NCBI GenBank assembly: GCA_049322335.1
Contig: JBMORL010000121.1
Span: 1-50,487, forward strand
DNA length: 50,487 nt
Source: JBMORL01 sp049322335
Lineage (GTDB): Bacteria; Bacteroidota; Bacteroidia; Flavobacteriales_D; UBA2798
Direction of reading: 5' to 3'
In this document: in pieces, positions 25,929-34,804 of the stretch
Position numbering within the stretch: position 1 is the stretch's first letter
How the letters are laid out: each line of letters begins with the position of its first letter
The notes under the pieces: model-generated
Seen by the model: the letters and a program-made list of their open reading frames with translations, nothing else
Databases searched by the model: none
What the model was told of the DNA's origin: nothing
Translations under genes and position numbers: made by a program

Positions 25929-26810
25929 TTATTTTTTTCTGATAAGTTTAATAAACTCTTTTACCAGATCATTATCTATTGTTACTGCCAGGTTATAGTG
26001 TTTTATTTTCCACCCATCGGAAGTAAGTTCCACTACCCCGCTTCCCCGGCAAATCCCCATCCAGGTGTCGAGTAATTCATCAAACCATGCCGTTTTACGG
26101 TCGGAACTGAAATAAATATGACGATCATACGGCTTAAAATTCCAGGCCGTTTCTTTTTCAAAATGCTTTTGCGCCCATTTTTCAAATTCTTCCTTTGTCC
26201 AGTTTTCGGTTTTATCGGTACCGAGATAAATGGAACCTTGTGTCATGCTTCCGAAAAATATGGTTTCATCGGCTGTTGCGGCAGCCCGGTGCCAGTTATT
26301 GAGCAAAGAATCTATTTTCTGTTTTTCTATTGCGACTTTAACTGAATCAGAAACACAATCCGTTCTGCGCGTATCCGACAGCTGGATAATTTTCCATTTT
26401 CCTTCTCTTTTGTATAACTGGAAAGCATCCACACCGCAGTGGGAGAATTTTTTTCCAATGTAAAATTCATATTCAGCCCAGCAGGAAGCGAGCAAACCGT
26501 TAATGCGAATATCCCATGAAATGATCCGTTCGTCCCATATTTCAGTGTGGGGAATTGCCACTGCTTCGGTGAGATCGTTTACGTGGTCGGTTACCAGCGA
26601 TGGGTTTCCTTCTTTGAATAAAATGGTTTGAAGACGTGCGTCTTTTTCGAAGCAGGAATTGATTTTTGAGGTATCGCTGGTTCGCATGCCGTCAAAGAGT
26701 TGGGTGATGACGGATTTTATCTGAGACTCGTCTGATTGGGAAAAAGAAATGAGGGGAAAATTGAAAATTATAGCCAAAAGAAGAAATTGCGAAAAATGCT
26801 TTAACCGCAA
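25929..26810 (-). CDS. Exported protein with two NTF2-like (SnoaL-type) domains
   Basis: About 293 residues from the TTG at 26810, which gives MRLKHF and a signal peptide (FLLLAIIFNFPLISFS) with Gln at +1. The frame stays open to an ATG at 26951, but the extra 47 residues translate a dispersed DNA repeat (26803-26905), so I reject that start. Domain one (about 30-150: SVITQLFDGMRTSDTSKINSCFEKDA, then YKREGKWKIIQLSDTRR) and domain two (about 160-290: IDSLLNNWHRAAATADETIFF, then DGWKIKHYNLAVTI) each look like SnoaL_3/DUF4440-type NTF2 folds. The substrate is unknown. The repeat appears to have replaced the original start region. Confidence 0.75.
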   Translation of the reverse strand: MRLKHFSQFLLLAIIFNFPLISFSQSDESQIKSVITQLFDGMRTSDTSKINSCFEKDARLQTILFKEGNPSLVTDHVNDLTEAVAIPHTEIWDERIISWDIRINGLLASCWAEYEFYIGKKFSHCGVDAFQLYKREGKWKIIQLSDTRRTDCVSDSVKVAIEKQKIDSLLNNWHRAAATADETIFFGSMTQGSIYLGTDKTENWTKEEFEKWAQKHFEKETAWNFKPYDRHIYFSSDRKTAWFDELLDTWMGICRGSGVVELTSDGWKIKHYNLAVTIDNDLVKEFIKLIRKK

Positions 26811-26905
26811 AAGCGCAAAGGAGGCGCGGAGGGCGCAGATTGCCGCGGTCGAAGACTCCCTCGCAATGACGCGCAAAATACAGGAAACACACGGAGGGCA
26901 CAAAA
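26803..26905. repeat. Compound dispersed repeat at the start of the NTF2-like gene
   Basis: Contains ACCGCAAAAGCGCAAAGG, GCGCGGAGGGCGCAG (CGCGGAG family), then the CAGATTGC...GCAATGAC repeat at 26836-26870, then a degenerate ACACACGGAGGGCAC tail. It overlaps the leader of the NTF2-like gene. The following spacer (26941-26982) has repeated CTATACTCAT words. Confidence 0.6.
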
Positions 26906-26982
26906 ATTTATGCAAAATGGAATTACGATAACAGGTTAACTCTATACTCATGTCTCAATGCTCTATACTCATATCTTAATAC

Positions 26983-28161
26983 TCACTTTATCAACCCAAG
27001 GCAGATTTTAAAGCGGATGATTTTTTTTATGGATTCGTATGCCTGATTTTTGAATTCTTCATTCTTTTTTATTTCGTTGAGGATGTCGTAATATACTTCG
27101 TATTCTTTTTCGGGCATAAGGATGATATCGCTGCCGGCCATTACCGACTTTAATCCGCAATGAGGAACGGAAGAGACGCCTTTCATTGCCATGGCATCGG
27201 TAATTACAATTCCTTTATAACCCATTTCGCCCTTCAGCAGACCGGTGATAATGTTACGGGAAACGGTGGCAGGTAAACTATCCGTATCGTATTTTGTATT
27301 GTTGCTAACGGCAATATGGCCAACCATAACAGATGCCACATTATTTTGTATTAATGGCAAATACACTTCCACTTCTTTCATGGTACCTTCTATAAAAACC
27401 AGTTTTTTATGTGTGTCACCCTTTACGTAACCATGCCCGGGAAAATGTTTTGCGGTGGCGGCAATATTGTTTTTCTGCATCACATCAATAAATACATTGC
27501 TGTATTTGATGATCGTATCCTTGCTTAGTCCGAAACTACGGAAGCTTACGGTTTCGTTGGGAGAAAGATCGACAACAGGAGCGAAATTGTAACTGATTCC
27601 CATTTCTTTTAGCTCTTTCACAATTTTTTCCGACTCTAACCTTACTTCTTCAGCTGATTTTATTTTATTGGCATATTTTACAGGTATCGTTTCCTTTATT
27701 TTCATGTTGAACAAACTCAGTTCAGCATCTGCGGCAAATACCAGCGGCAGGCCTCCGTTAGCAACAGAAAGGCTGTCGAAATATTTCGTATAATTTTTGA
27801 ATTCATATTTAGTTCCTACCAGTAAAATAACACCACCAATTTTTTGTTCGCGGATGAGGCGCGCAACAGTATCTTTATTTTTACCCACTTTTGCACCCGA
27901 TGACATGATCATTTGTCCCACCCGTTGTTCATCGGTCATGGCATCAAAAATCATGTTTACTTTTATATCCAGGGCAGGATTGGGAATAAAAAAATCGGAA
28001 AGAATAAAATGAGGTGAAAGGGTGTCCTGGGAAAACGATTTAAACATTATACCTAATAATAATATGAGAATATAATATTTTTTAATCTCAGCATTAAAAT
28101 ATGTACTCCTTTTTCCCGCAGATTTCGCAGATGAACGCAGAAAAAATACAAAATGCTTCAT
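26983..28161 (-). CDS. Glycoside hydrolase family 3 protein, NagZ-like
   Basis: 392 residues. The GH3 N-terminal barrel shows QRVGQMIM, VILLVGTKYEFKN, FAPVVDLSPNE and the hallmark KHFPGHG (238-244) with GDTH (248-251); the nucleophile region is VITDAMAM with Asp322. The His/Asp pair on the KHFPGHG...GDTH loop is typical of beta-N-acetylglucosaminidases (NagZ), suggesting release of GlcNAc from peptidoglycan or glycans. The N-terminus is odd: MKHFVFFLRSS is followed by repeat-like residues before the hydrophobic leader YILILLLGIMFKSFS and Gln. Starts 1 base after the acyltransferase stop, so it belongs to a pheT-plsC-GH3 operon. Only the catalytic barrel is present. Confidence 0.9.
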   Translation of the reverse strand: MKHFVFFLRSSAKSAGKRSTYFNAEIKKYYILILLLGIMFKSFSQDTLSPHFILSDFFIPNPALDIKVNMIFDAMTDEQRVGQMIMSSGAKVGKNKDTVARLIREQKIGGVILLVGTKYEFKNYTKYFDSLSVANGGLPLVFAADAELSLFNMKIKETIPVKYANKIKSAEEVRLESEKIVKELKEMGISYNFAPVVDLSPNETVSFRSFGLSKDTIIKYSNVFIDVMQKNNIAATAKHFPGHGYVKGDTHKKLVFIEGTMKEVEVYLPLIQNNVASVMVGHIAVSNNTKYDTDSLPATVSRNIITGLLKGEMGYKGIVITDAMAMKGVSSVPHCGLKSVMAGSDIILMPEKEYEVYYDILNEIKKNEEFKNQAYESIKKIIRFKICLGLIK

Positions 28162-28162
28162 G

Positions 28163-29479
28163 TTACAATGTATTTAAAGTGTTCACTATTTTTTTCCTGT
28201 AAAACATCGCCTTATTGTAATCTTCGGTTCCTTTAAATTTTTCAAAGCGTTTCAATACAAAAAACTTTTTCCATTTTTTGAGGCACCAAAAGGCTACTTC
28301 TCCGGAGATAACTATGGAAAAGTAATAGCAAAGAGTGAGCCAAAAACTTCCGGAAAAAATAAAAAACAGTATGCAACATATCAGCCTGAAGACCGGGAAA
28401 AAAACCATGGCTGCAGATGCTTTGATAGAACTGACAAATCCAGGATCTTTGATTAGTTTTTCAGCCAGCCGTTTGGGAAGAAAAAACGGAAGTGCATTAT
28501 GGATGGCACCGAATAAAAATACAGGCGATAATAAAATCAGCAGAAAAACTGTCAACGGGTTCATTTTTGTTTCTCTTTGGGTAAACAAATGATCGCGGAA
28601 ATCATTTTTTCCAATGATAGAAAAATATTCTTTTACTTCATCTTTCAGCACCGTTGCCTGTTCCTGGTTTCCGGAAATATATTTTTCGGTTTTCCCAATA
28701 AGGATTTTTGAATTTTTAAATTCTTCGAGATTATCGGTAATATTTTTTTCGCTGGCATCAATAATGCGCAATCCTTCCGTCATTTCATTAAAGTTATCGG
28801 AAGGAATATGAATCATCAGTTCCTTTATTCTTTTTTCCAGTTCATTTTTTATAAGGGCATGGGCTCGGCCGGGATTGGTTTTATATGTTTCATAATAATC
28901 TGCCAGCAAAATGGGATCGCCTACCTGGAGTAAAACATTACGGTTGAAATTTTTTGCGTCTTCATAGGTAATTCCAACCGGAAATATTTTCAGGTTCAGA
29001 GAAAAATTATTTTGTTCTTCTGCGGCAAAGGCAATACGGGTTAATCCTTTTTTCAAGGGAAGTAATTTACGCCTGATATTATGTGTGCCTTCCGGAAAAA
29101 GTACCAACCGTTTTTTATTCGAAAGCAGCCAGATGCAGTTATCAAAAATTTCATCGTTCTTGCCCATATTTTCGGTTCCGTCAACATCTTTCCGGTAAAC
29201 CGGAAGCATATTAAGCCTGCGCAGCATATAATTGCTCATCTTAGATTGGAATATGGAAGCGCGCACCAAAAAACTCAATTGATGATGCCAGCCGCTGGGG
29301 CCTGTCATGAGAATAGCATCCATAAATGCATTCTGGTGATTGGGAGCAATAATTACCGGTTCATTTTCCGGGATTTTATCAAAACCGATGATTTTATGTT
29401 GTCTGAAAAATCTCCTCACAAAAAACACCACATGAGGAAACATGATATGAATAAAGTGTTTTCGGCCTTCTACTCTCAT
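28163..29479 (-). CDS. PlsC-like lysophospholipid acyltransferase
   Basis: 438 residues, longer than plain PlsC. The acyltransferase domain carries motif I NHQNAFMD (47-54, the catalytic His-Asp pair) and motif III LFPEGTH (128-134), with PVYRKD between. It transfers an acyl chain to a lysophospholipid or similar acceptor at the inner membrane. The C-terminal 170 residues add a helical stretch and several membrane segments (FLLILLSPVFLFGAIHN; MVFFPVFRLICCILFFIF; LTLCYYFSIVISGEVAFW), an architecture common in Bacteroidota acyltransferases. Its ATG overlaps the pheT stop by four bases, so it is translationally coupled to pheT. Confidence 0.92.
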   Translation of the reverse strand: MRVEGRKHFIHIMFPHVVFFVRRFFRQHKIIGFDKIPENEPVIIAPNHQNAFMDAILMTGPSGWHHQLSFLVRASIFQSKMSNYMLRRLNMLPVYRKDVDGTENMGKNDEIFDNCIWLLSNKKRLVLFPEGTHNIRRKLLPLKKGLTRIAFAAEEQNNFSLNLKIFPVGITYEDAKNFNRNVLLQVGDPILLADYYETYKTNPGRAHALIKNELEKRIKELMIHIPSDNFNEMTEGLRIIDASEKNITDNLEEFKNSKILIGKTEKYISGNQEQATVLKDEVKEYFSIIGKNDFRDHLFTQRETKMNPLTVFLLILLSPVFLFGAIHNALPFFLPKRLAEKLIKDPGFVSSIKASAAMVFFPVFRLICCILFFIFSGSFWLTLCYYFSIVISGEVAFWCLKKWKKFFVLKRFEKFKGTEDYNKAMFYRKKIVNTLNTL

Positions 29480-31887
29480 CTTAATTTTGCTCCCAGTTTT
29501 TCTTCGAGCGACCGTTGAATGTCATTCATCACCTTTTCCACCTGTTGATCGGTTAATGTTTGTTCTGTATCCGATAGAAGAACACTGATGGCGTAAGATT
29601 TTTTTCCTTTTTCAATATTTTTTCCTTCATACACATCAAACAGTCCTACTTTTTTTACCAGTTTTTTCTCCGCTTTATAGGCCAGTTCCTCTATTTGTGC
29701 GAATGTGATTTCCTTGTCCAGCAACAATGAAAGATCGCGCCTTACTACGGGGAATTTTGGTATTTCCTTAAACCTGATAGTTACCTGTTTTATGAAATCA
29801 AATAGAATATCCATATTAATTTCTGCATAAAACACGGGTTGTCTGACATCGGTACTTTTCACTATTTCATCTTTTACTTCTCCTGCTTCTGCTATTATTT
29901 TATTGCGGATCTCATACGTTATTCCGGAATGAAAAATGCTACTACCGGTTTCATTGCAACGCATCTGTTCTGCTAATCCCGTTCTTTCGAAAATTGCGTT
30001 TACAGCTGCTTTAATGGTGTAAAAAGACGAGCGGTGATCGGGTGCTGTCCAGTTTTCTGATTCTGCTTTTCCGGTAACAAAAACGGAAAGTATATTCTGT
30101 TCGGAATAATTTTTTTCGTTTTTAAAATATATTTTTCCGAATTCAAACAATTTCAGGTCGTATTGCTGCCGGTTGAGATTATAGGCAATAGATTCCAAAC
30201 CACTGAACAAAAGCGATTGGCGCATAACATCCAGTTCGGAACTCAGGGGATTAAGCAACTTTACTGCTGTTTCTTCTTTCGTATATCCGATCCGGGTGAG
30301 TGAATTATTCATCATTTCACTATAACCGGCAGAACTCAACAGGAGTGCAACAGATTCGTTCACCTGTTCAACAGAAGGCCGGGGAAAATGATTAACAGAT
30401 GCATTTATTTTTCCGGGGAGTTCAATATTGTTGTATCCGTAAATTCTCAGAATTTCTTCTGTTACGTCTGTTTCACGCGTCACATCCACACGATACAAGG
30501 GTAGTTCCAGTTTCAGAATATTTCCATTTTCATTCAGGGTTTTAATATCAAGAGACTGCAAAATATTTTTAATAGTTTCTGCCGGTATATTTTTTCCGAT
30601 CAGGCGGCAGGCATGTTCTATAGAAAAATCAATTTGTAAAGGCGTAACCGGATTCGGATATGTATCGGTAATTTTCGAAGCCACTGAGCCGCCAGTGACT
30701 TCACAAATCAGCAATGCAGCACGTTTCAGTGCATAAATTATATTTTCGATATCCATTCCCCTTTCGAAACGAAAAGAAGAGTCGGTATTCAGTTCATGCG
30801 CACGTGCAGATTTTCTTGTGACAGACGGGTCGAAATAAGCGCTTTCAAGGAAAACCGAAGTGGTTTGTTCACTCACACCTGAATGAAGCCCACCGAAAAC
30901 CCCGGCTATACACATTTCTTTTTCAGCATCACAGATCATCAGTTCATGTCCGTTTAATGTTCTTTCGGTTCCATCCAGCGTTACGAATTTTTTCCCTGCA
31001 GTTGCTTTTCTCACCACAATTTTTCCACCGGCAATTTTATCCGCATCAAAAGCATGAAGCGGTTGTCCGCATTCGTGCATTACGAAATTGGTAACATCGA
31101 CAATAGCATTAATCGGGCGAAGCCCGATAGCTTTCAGTTTTTTCTGCAACCAGGCGGGAGACTCAACGGCTTTTACATTTTTGATGACAAGTCCTGCATA
31201 ACGGGGGCAGGACTGCTTATCCTGAACTTCAACAGCTATTTTCTGCGGATCATCTCCTTCGTGAAAATTTTCCACAGCCGGTTTTTTCAATACTGATTTT
31301 AACCCGCGTTGCAAAAGTGCGGCATGAAAGTCGCGTGCCACGCCAAAATGAGAGACCGCATCAATACGATTGGGTGTTAAACCGATGGAAATACAATAAT
31401 CTGTTTCTATTTTAAAATAATCAGCTGCTGCACTTCCTGTTTTTGCCGATGGGTCGAGCACCATAATTCCATCATGAGAAGTTCCCCAACCTATTTCATC
31501 TTCGGCACAAATCATTCCATTGGATTCCACTCCGCGTATTTTACTTTTTTTAATGGTAAAACTTTCTCCCGAAGATGGAAAGAGTGTTGCTCCATTCAAT
31601 GCCACTACTACTTTTTGTCCCACTGCCACATTCGAAGCTCCGCAAACAATTTGAAGGGGTTCGGCTGTTCCAACATTTACTTTAGTAATACTTAACCGGT
31701 CGGCATCCGGATGTTTTGTTTTTTCGAGTACTTCACCAATTACCAATCCCTGTAATCCGCCTTTTACCGTTTCGGTTTTTTCAATACCTTCTACTTCAAG
31801 GCCAATGTCTGTCAGCACTTTTCCGGTTTCTTCCACAGTTAAACCGGTTTCGATGTAATCTTTCAGCCAGTTGAATGAAATGTTCAT
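29476..31887 (-). CDS. pheT: Phenylalanyl-tRNA synthetase beta subunit
   Basis: 803 residues, full length for the long bacterial form. With PheS it charges tRNA-Phe. N-terminal B1 (MNISFNWLKDYIETGL), then the tRNA-binding EMAP-like domain (LVIGEVLEKTKHPDADRLSI, LQIVCGASNVAVGQKVVVA). B3/B4 carries the editing site region (RPINAIVDVTNFVMHECGQPLHAFDADKI), followed by B5 (LIGKNIPAETIKNIL), the catalytic-like core (NNSLTRIGY, NPLSSELDVMRQSLL) and a C-terminal ferredoxin-like anticodon-binding domain (FPVVRRDLSLLLDKEITFAQIE). The alpha subunit is not in this window. First gene of the pheT-acyltransferase-GH3 unit. Confidence 0.97.
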   Translation of the reverse strand: MNISFNWLKDYIETGLTVEETGKVLTDIGLEVEGIEKTETVKGGLQGLVIGEVLEKTKHPDADRLSITKVNVGTAEPLQIVCGASNVAVGQKVVVALNGATLFPSSGESFTIKKSKIRGVESNGMICAEDEIGWGTSHDGIMVLDPSAKTGSAAADYFKIETDYCISIGLTPNRIDAVSHFGVARDFHAALLQRGLKSVLKKPAVENFHEGDDPQKIAVEVQDKQSCPRYAGLVIKNVKAVESPAWLQKKLKAIGLRPINAIVDVTNFVMHECGQPLHAFDADKIAGGKIVVRKATAGKKFVTLDGTERTLNGHELMICDAEKEMCIAGVFGGLHSGVSEQTTSVFLESAYFDPSVTRKSARAHELNTDSSFRFERGMDIENIIYALKRAALLICEVTGGSVASKITDTYPNPVTPLQIDFSIEHACRLIGKNIPAETIKNILQSLDIKTLNENGNILKLELPLYRVDVTRETDVTEEILRIYGYNNIELPGKINASVNHFPRPSVEQVNESVALLLSSAGYSEMMNNSLTRIGYTKEETAVKLLNPLSSELDVMRQSLLFSGLESIAYNLNRQQYDLKLFEFGKIYFKNEKNYSEQNILSVFVTGKAESENWTAPDHRSSFYTIKAAVNAIFERTGLAEQMRCNETGSSIFHSGITYEIRNKIIAEAGEVKDEIVKSTDVRQPVFYAEINMDILFDFIKQVTIRFKEIPKFPVVRRDLSLLLDKEITFAQIEELAYKAEKKLVKKVGLFDVYEGKNIEKGKKSYAISVLLSDTEQTLTDQQVEKVMNDIQRSLEEKLGAKLR

Positions 31888-31920
31888 GAGATGCGGGTTT
31901 GGGACAAAAATAGCACAAAA

Positions 31921-31992
31921 TCCCTCTCCCTGTCTAAAACACGCTTTGCGTGTTTTGACTGTCCCTCCCCCTTACGGGGAGGGGAGTAAAGT
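31921..31992. repeat. GC-rich modular hairpin repeat, copy B
   Basis: Constant left arm CCTCTCCCTG, then a hairpin AAAACACGC/GCGTGTTTT (31936-31944 with 31948-31956, loop TTT), then constant CTGTCCCTCCCCCTTACGGG and GGAGTAAAG. The central hairpin differs in sequence from copies at 24471 and 32966 while keeping the fold. Confidence 0.7.
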
Positions 31993-32004
31993 AACTTATA
32001 CCGG

Positions 32005-32033
32005 GGAATAAAAGCCAAAGCCTTTTGGCTTTT
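32005..32033 (-). terminator. Terminator of the exported barrel-like gene
   Basis: Stem AAGCCAAA (32012-32019) with TTTGGCTT (32024-32031) and a four-base loop just after the stop at 32034. On the minus strand it is followed by TTTTATT, a short and imperfect T-run. Confidence 0.6.
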
Positions 32034-32882
32034 TTATTTCTGCTGCATGTATTGCTGCTGTTTGGCTTTGTCATCGGGGTTGCCGTAAACGGGCGGGCAA
32101 TCCATTCCGTTGGACTTACGCAGCCATGCGATGCGGATGGTAAAAATCAGCGGGCGGTAACGGCTGCTGAAATTAAAAAAAGATGATTTGAAATTATCCC
32201 ATTCGTAGATATTCAGAATGGGTGTTTCAAGTGAGGGGATGATAAAAAGTTTGTCGTTCCATTTGATACCGTACCCGATTTTATAATGCAACTGCGCCAT
32301 AAAGGAAGCCGGAGTATTTTGATTCTGAAAAACAGTGTTCCCGTCATAGGCTGTTTTGGTAATCAGGCGGTAATCGGCATTTATTCCAATAGAGTTTTGA
32401 ATAAAACGGTAATCGGAAATCTGTATGATATTGTTAAGGTTAAAATTTCCGGTAAGGTAACTGTACCCGAATTTTCCTTTTCCATCGGTGGTGAGAATGG
32501 TGGACGAACTGCTTTCCTGCAGCATTTCACCGGTGAATTTTTCTTTTCCTTTTATCTGTTTGAAAGCAAGGCTGTAATCCATATAATTGATCCACGTTCC
32601 ATATTTAAACAACCTGTATCGCCCGAATTCGAAAGCAAACCCCAGTCTTCCGCCCGGGTCGAAAGTGACATTATATACCGTATCGCTGGCATCATATAAT
32701 GTTTCCTCTTTGTTTTTAAAACGGCAAAGAGTATACGTTAGTCCCGGAGCCAGGTGCCAGCCACCCAATTTATAATGACCATCCATTTCCACCAATGGTT
32801 CTTTTTTGCGCTGGTAAATTTTCTGTGAAAAAGCAGATAAAGAAATCAGGCAGACGGTTAAAACAAGAATGGAAGTTTTCAT
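32034..32882 (-). CDS. Exported protein, probably outer-membrane beta-barrel
   Basis: 282 residues. Signal peptide 1-19 (ILVLTVCLISLSAFS), Gln at +1. The mature part shows alternating aromatic/polar strands typical of barrels (HLAPGLTYTLCRF, LGFAFEFGRYRLFKYGTWINYMDYSLAF, FGYSYLTGNFNL, IGINADYRLI, MAQLHYKIGYGIKW, RPLIFTIRIAWLRK). A C-terminal Gln/Lys-rich tail (KAKQQQYMQQK) follows, so it does not end in the usual terminal aromatic. No family recognised. It is transcribed alone, flanked by modular hairpin repeats on both sides. Confidence 0.72.
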   Translation of the reverse strand: MKTSILVLTVCLISLSAFSQKIYQRKKEPLVEMDGHYKLGGWHLAPGLTYTLCRFKNKEETLYDASDTVYNVTFDPGGRLGFAFEFGRYRLFKYGTWINYMDYSLAFKQIKGKEKFTGEMLQESSSSTILTTDGKGKFGYSYLTGNFNLNNIIQISDYRFIQNSIGINADYRLITKTAYDGNTVFQNQNTPASFMAQLHYKIGYGIKWNDKLFIIPSLETPILNIYEWDNFKSSFFNFSSRYRPLIFTIRIAWLRKSNGMDCPPVYGNPDDKAKQQQYMQQK

Positions 32883-32965
32883 AAGGCTAAGGTACGATAT
32901 TAAAGGGGGAAACGTTTCAGGAGACGGGGGTTCTTTTCACAAAAATGTGTTAGATACCGGGGGGT

Positions 32966-33030
32966 GCCTCTCCCTGACACGCTAAACGCGTGGCTGTCCC
33001 TCCCCCTTTACGGGGAGGGGAGTAAAGAGA
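32966..33030. repeat. GC-rich modular hairpin repeat, copy C
   Basis: Left arm CCTCTCCCTG, hairpin CACGC/GCGTG with loop TAAAC, then CTGTCCCTCCCCC, CGGGGAGGGG and AGTAAAG. Closest to copy A, but the stem's second base pair is changed to a mismatch. Lies between divergent genes. Confidence 0.7.
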
Positions 33031-33176
33031 GGGTATAATGGTCTTTGCGCAATGCGGAAAGATTATTATACAGAGGGATTCGGTCAATAAAAAACAGTAT
33101 TTAAAATAAATTTTAGCTCCCGGTTAAACTTATGGCACATTTATTCGTCATACTGCTGAAAAACAAAAACACGTAT

Positions 33177-33992
33177 ATGAAAACCATTTTAAAGACCTCA
33201 TTAATTGTTATAGCCACCGGGCTGGTTTTAACTTCCTGCCGGAGAGAGCGCGATGCGGATACTGATACATCAGCTGCAAGCGACAATGCGTTGGCTGAAA
33301 ATTGTTATGGCGATATCCAGAATATTGCTGACGAAGCTTATGCCGGAAACCTTAATGGTTATCGTGCTGATACGCTGGTATTCGGTTGTGCTACCGTTAT
33401 CCGCGACACTATCAGTTCTCCACGAACTATTACTATTGACTTTGGCACCACCAATTGTCCTTGTACAGATGGAAGAAACCGCAGGGGTAAAATCATTACT
33501 ACCTATACAGGCGGATATAAAGATCCCGGTACAGTTATCACCCATACAACAGATGATTATTTTGTAAACGACAATGAAGTAATCGGTACAAAAGTGGTGA
33601 CCAATATGGGAACCAATACAGATGGAAACATTTACTATACTATTGATGTCAACGGAACGGTGATAAAAGCCAATGGTGGCGGAACATTAACCTGGACCAG
33701 CGACCGGGTAAGAGAGTACATCCAGGGTGCTTCAACACCTGAGTGGGATGATGATGTTTACCTGATCACCGGAACAGGCTCGGGGACACGTCCCAATGGT
33801 CAAACTTTTACTGTAACAATACTTACTGCCCTGAGAAAAGAGATCGGATGCCGTCATTTTGTAAGCGGATCGTTTGAGCTCCTTCCATCCGGAAAACCGG
33901 CACGTATTCTTGATTATGGAAACGGCACCTGTGATAACCAGGCTACTGTTACCATCAACGGAAACACCTACACTATCACGTTACCCAATTAA
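33177..33992 (+). CDS. Lipoprotein of unknown function
   Basis: 271 residues from the ATG at 33177, which gives MKTILKTSLIVIATGLVLTSC, a clear lipobox (LTSC). An in-frame ATG at 33132 would add 15 residues ahead of the signal sequence and is rejected. The mature protein is Thr/Gly/Asp-rich, beta-like, with repeated YTIDVNGTVIKANGGGTLTW and TVTINGNTYTITL phrases and a few Cys (NCPCTDGRN; GCRH; GTCDNQ). No known domain identified. Single gene with its own upstream region; a TAnnTTTA-like box lies at about 33106-33115. Confidence 0.8.
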   Translation: MKTILKTSLIVIATGLVLTSCRRERDADTDTSAASDNALAENCYGDIQNIADEAYAGNLNGYRADTLVFGCATVIRDTISSPRTITIDFGTTNCPCTDGRNRRGKIITTYTGGYKDPGTVITHTTDDYFVNDNEVIGTKVVTNMGTNTDGNIYYTIDVNGTVIKANGGGTLTWTSDRVREYIQGASTPEWDDDVYLITGTGSGTRPNGQTFTVTILTALRKEIGCRHFVSGSFELLPSGKPARILDYGNGTCDNQATVTINGNTYTITLPN

Positions 33993-34066
33993 AATTTTGG
34001 TCTTGCAGTTTAACTACGCAGAGGGGGGCCGGAAACGGTTCCCTTTTGTGTTTTTATAGTTTGATA

Positions 34067-34192
34067 GTTTTGAAAGTTAGTGAGTTTTGAAAGTTGCAAG
34101 TTTTGAAAGTTAATGCCCTGAAAACACCCAACTTTCTCAACTCCTCAACTTACCAACTTTCTCAACTATTGAATTTGCAAACTTTCTCAACT
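34067..34192. repeat. Two-sided short-repeat array upstream of efp
   Basis: Three copies of GTTTTGAAAGTT (34067, 34084, 34100) are followed by three copies of AACTTTCTCAACT (from about 34130, 34155 and 34180). GAAAGTT on one side is complementary to AACTTTC on the other, so the array can fold as a long imperfect hairpin. It lies immediately upstream of the efp promoter. It is not a CRISPR: spacers are only 4-13 bases. Confidence 0.6.
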
Positions 34193-34206
34193 TTTCCCTA
34201 TTTTTG
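34174..34206 (+). promoter_or_regulatory. Probable efp promoter
   Basis: TTTG at 34174-34177 and TATTTTTG at 34199-34206 match the Bacteroidota -33 TTTG and -7 TAnnTTTG elements with a 21-base gap, slightly longer than typical. Transcription would start just upstream of the ATG at 34230. Confidence 0.5.
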
Positions 34207-34229
34207 TGCCCCTTATAAACTAATGAGTT

Positions 34230-34799
34230 ATGGCATCTACCGCTGATTTCAAGAACGGACTTTGTTTCCGTTACAATACCGACCTGGTAACGATACTCGA
34301 ATTCCTTCACGTAAAGCCCGGGAAAGGACCCGCTTTTGTGCGCACTAAATTGAAAAGCCTGAATTCAGGAAAAATATATGATATTACCTTCAACTCGGGA
34401 GTAAAAATTGACACTGTTCGGGTGGAAAGAAGAAACTACCAGTTTCTGTATAAAGACGACCAGGGTTATCACTTTATGAATACAGCCGATTACGAGCAAA
34501 CGTTTGTAGAGGGGTTTAAAATCAACGCGCCTGATTTTTTGAAAGAAGGCCACGAAGTAGAAATTACTTTTGATACAGACGAAGACAAAATACTGAGCGT
34601 GGAATTAAAACCTACCGTTGAACTCGAAATTACCTATACCGAGCCCGGAATAAAAGGCGATACCGCTACCAACACCTTAAAGCCCGCCAAGGTTGAAACA
34701 GGTGCTGATGTCCGCGTACCGTTATTCATCAACATTGGCGACAGAATCAAAGTGGATACCCGTACAGGACAATATATGGAAAGGGTTACGGGGAAATAA
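34230..34799 (+). CDS. efp: Translation elongation factor P
   Basis: 189 residues, three KOW/OB-type domains as usual. EF-P binds between the P and E sites and relieves stalling at polyproline. The modification loop is VKPGKGPAFVRTKL, with Lys32 at the tip where some bacteria attach beta-lysine or 5-aminopentanol; no modification genes are in the window. Domains II and III follow (FNSGVKIDTVRVERRNYQFLY; VPLFINIGDRIKVDTRTGQYMERV, the C-terminal signature). It precedes prfB on the same strand, so two translation factors are adjacent, separated by a strong hairpin. Confidence 0.97.
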   Translation: MASTADFKNGLCFRYNTDLVTILEFLHVKPGKGPAFVRTKLKSLNSGKIYDITFNSGVKIDTVRVERRNYQFLYKDDQGYHFMNTADYEQTFVEGFKINAPDFLKEGHEVEITFDTDEDKILSVELKPTVELEITYTEPGIKGDTATNTLKPAKVETGADVRVPLFINIGDRIKVDTRTGQYMERVTGK

Positions 34800-34804
34800 T
34801 TGCA

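Noticed and set aside
33132..33176. Upstream ATG for the lipoprotein at 33177
   Set aside because: It would place 15 residues ahead of a complete lipoprotein signal sequence that already begins with an ATG.
34067..34192. Short repeats upstream of efp as a CRISPR array
   Set aside because: Units are about 12-14 bases with gaps of 4-13 bases and the second half is complementary to the first; there are no cas genes.
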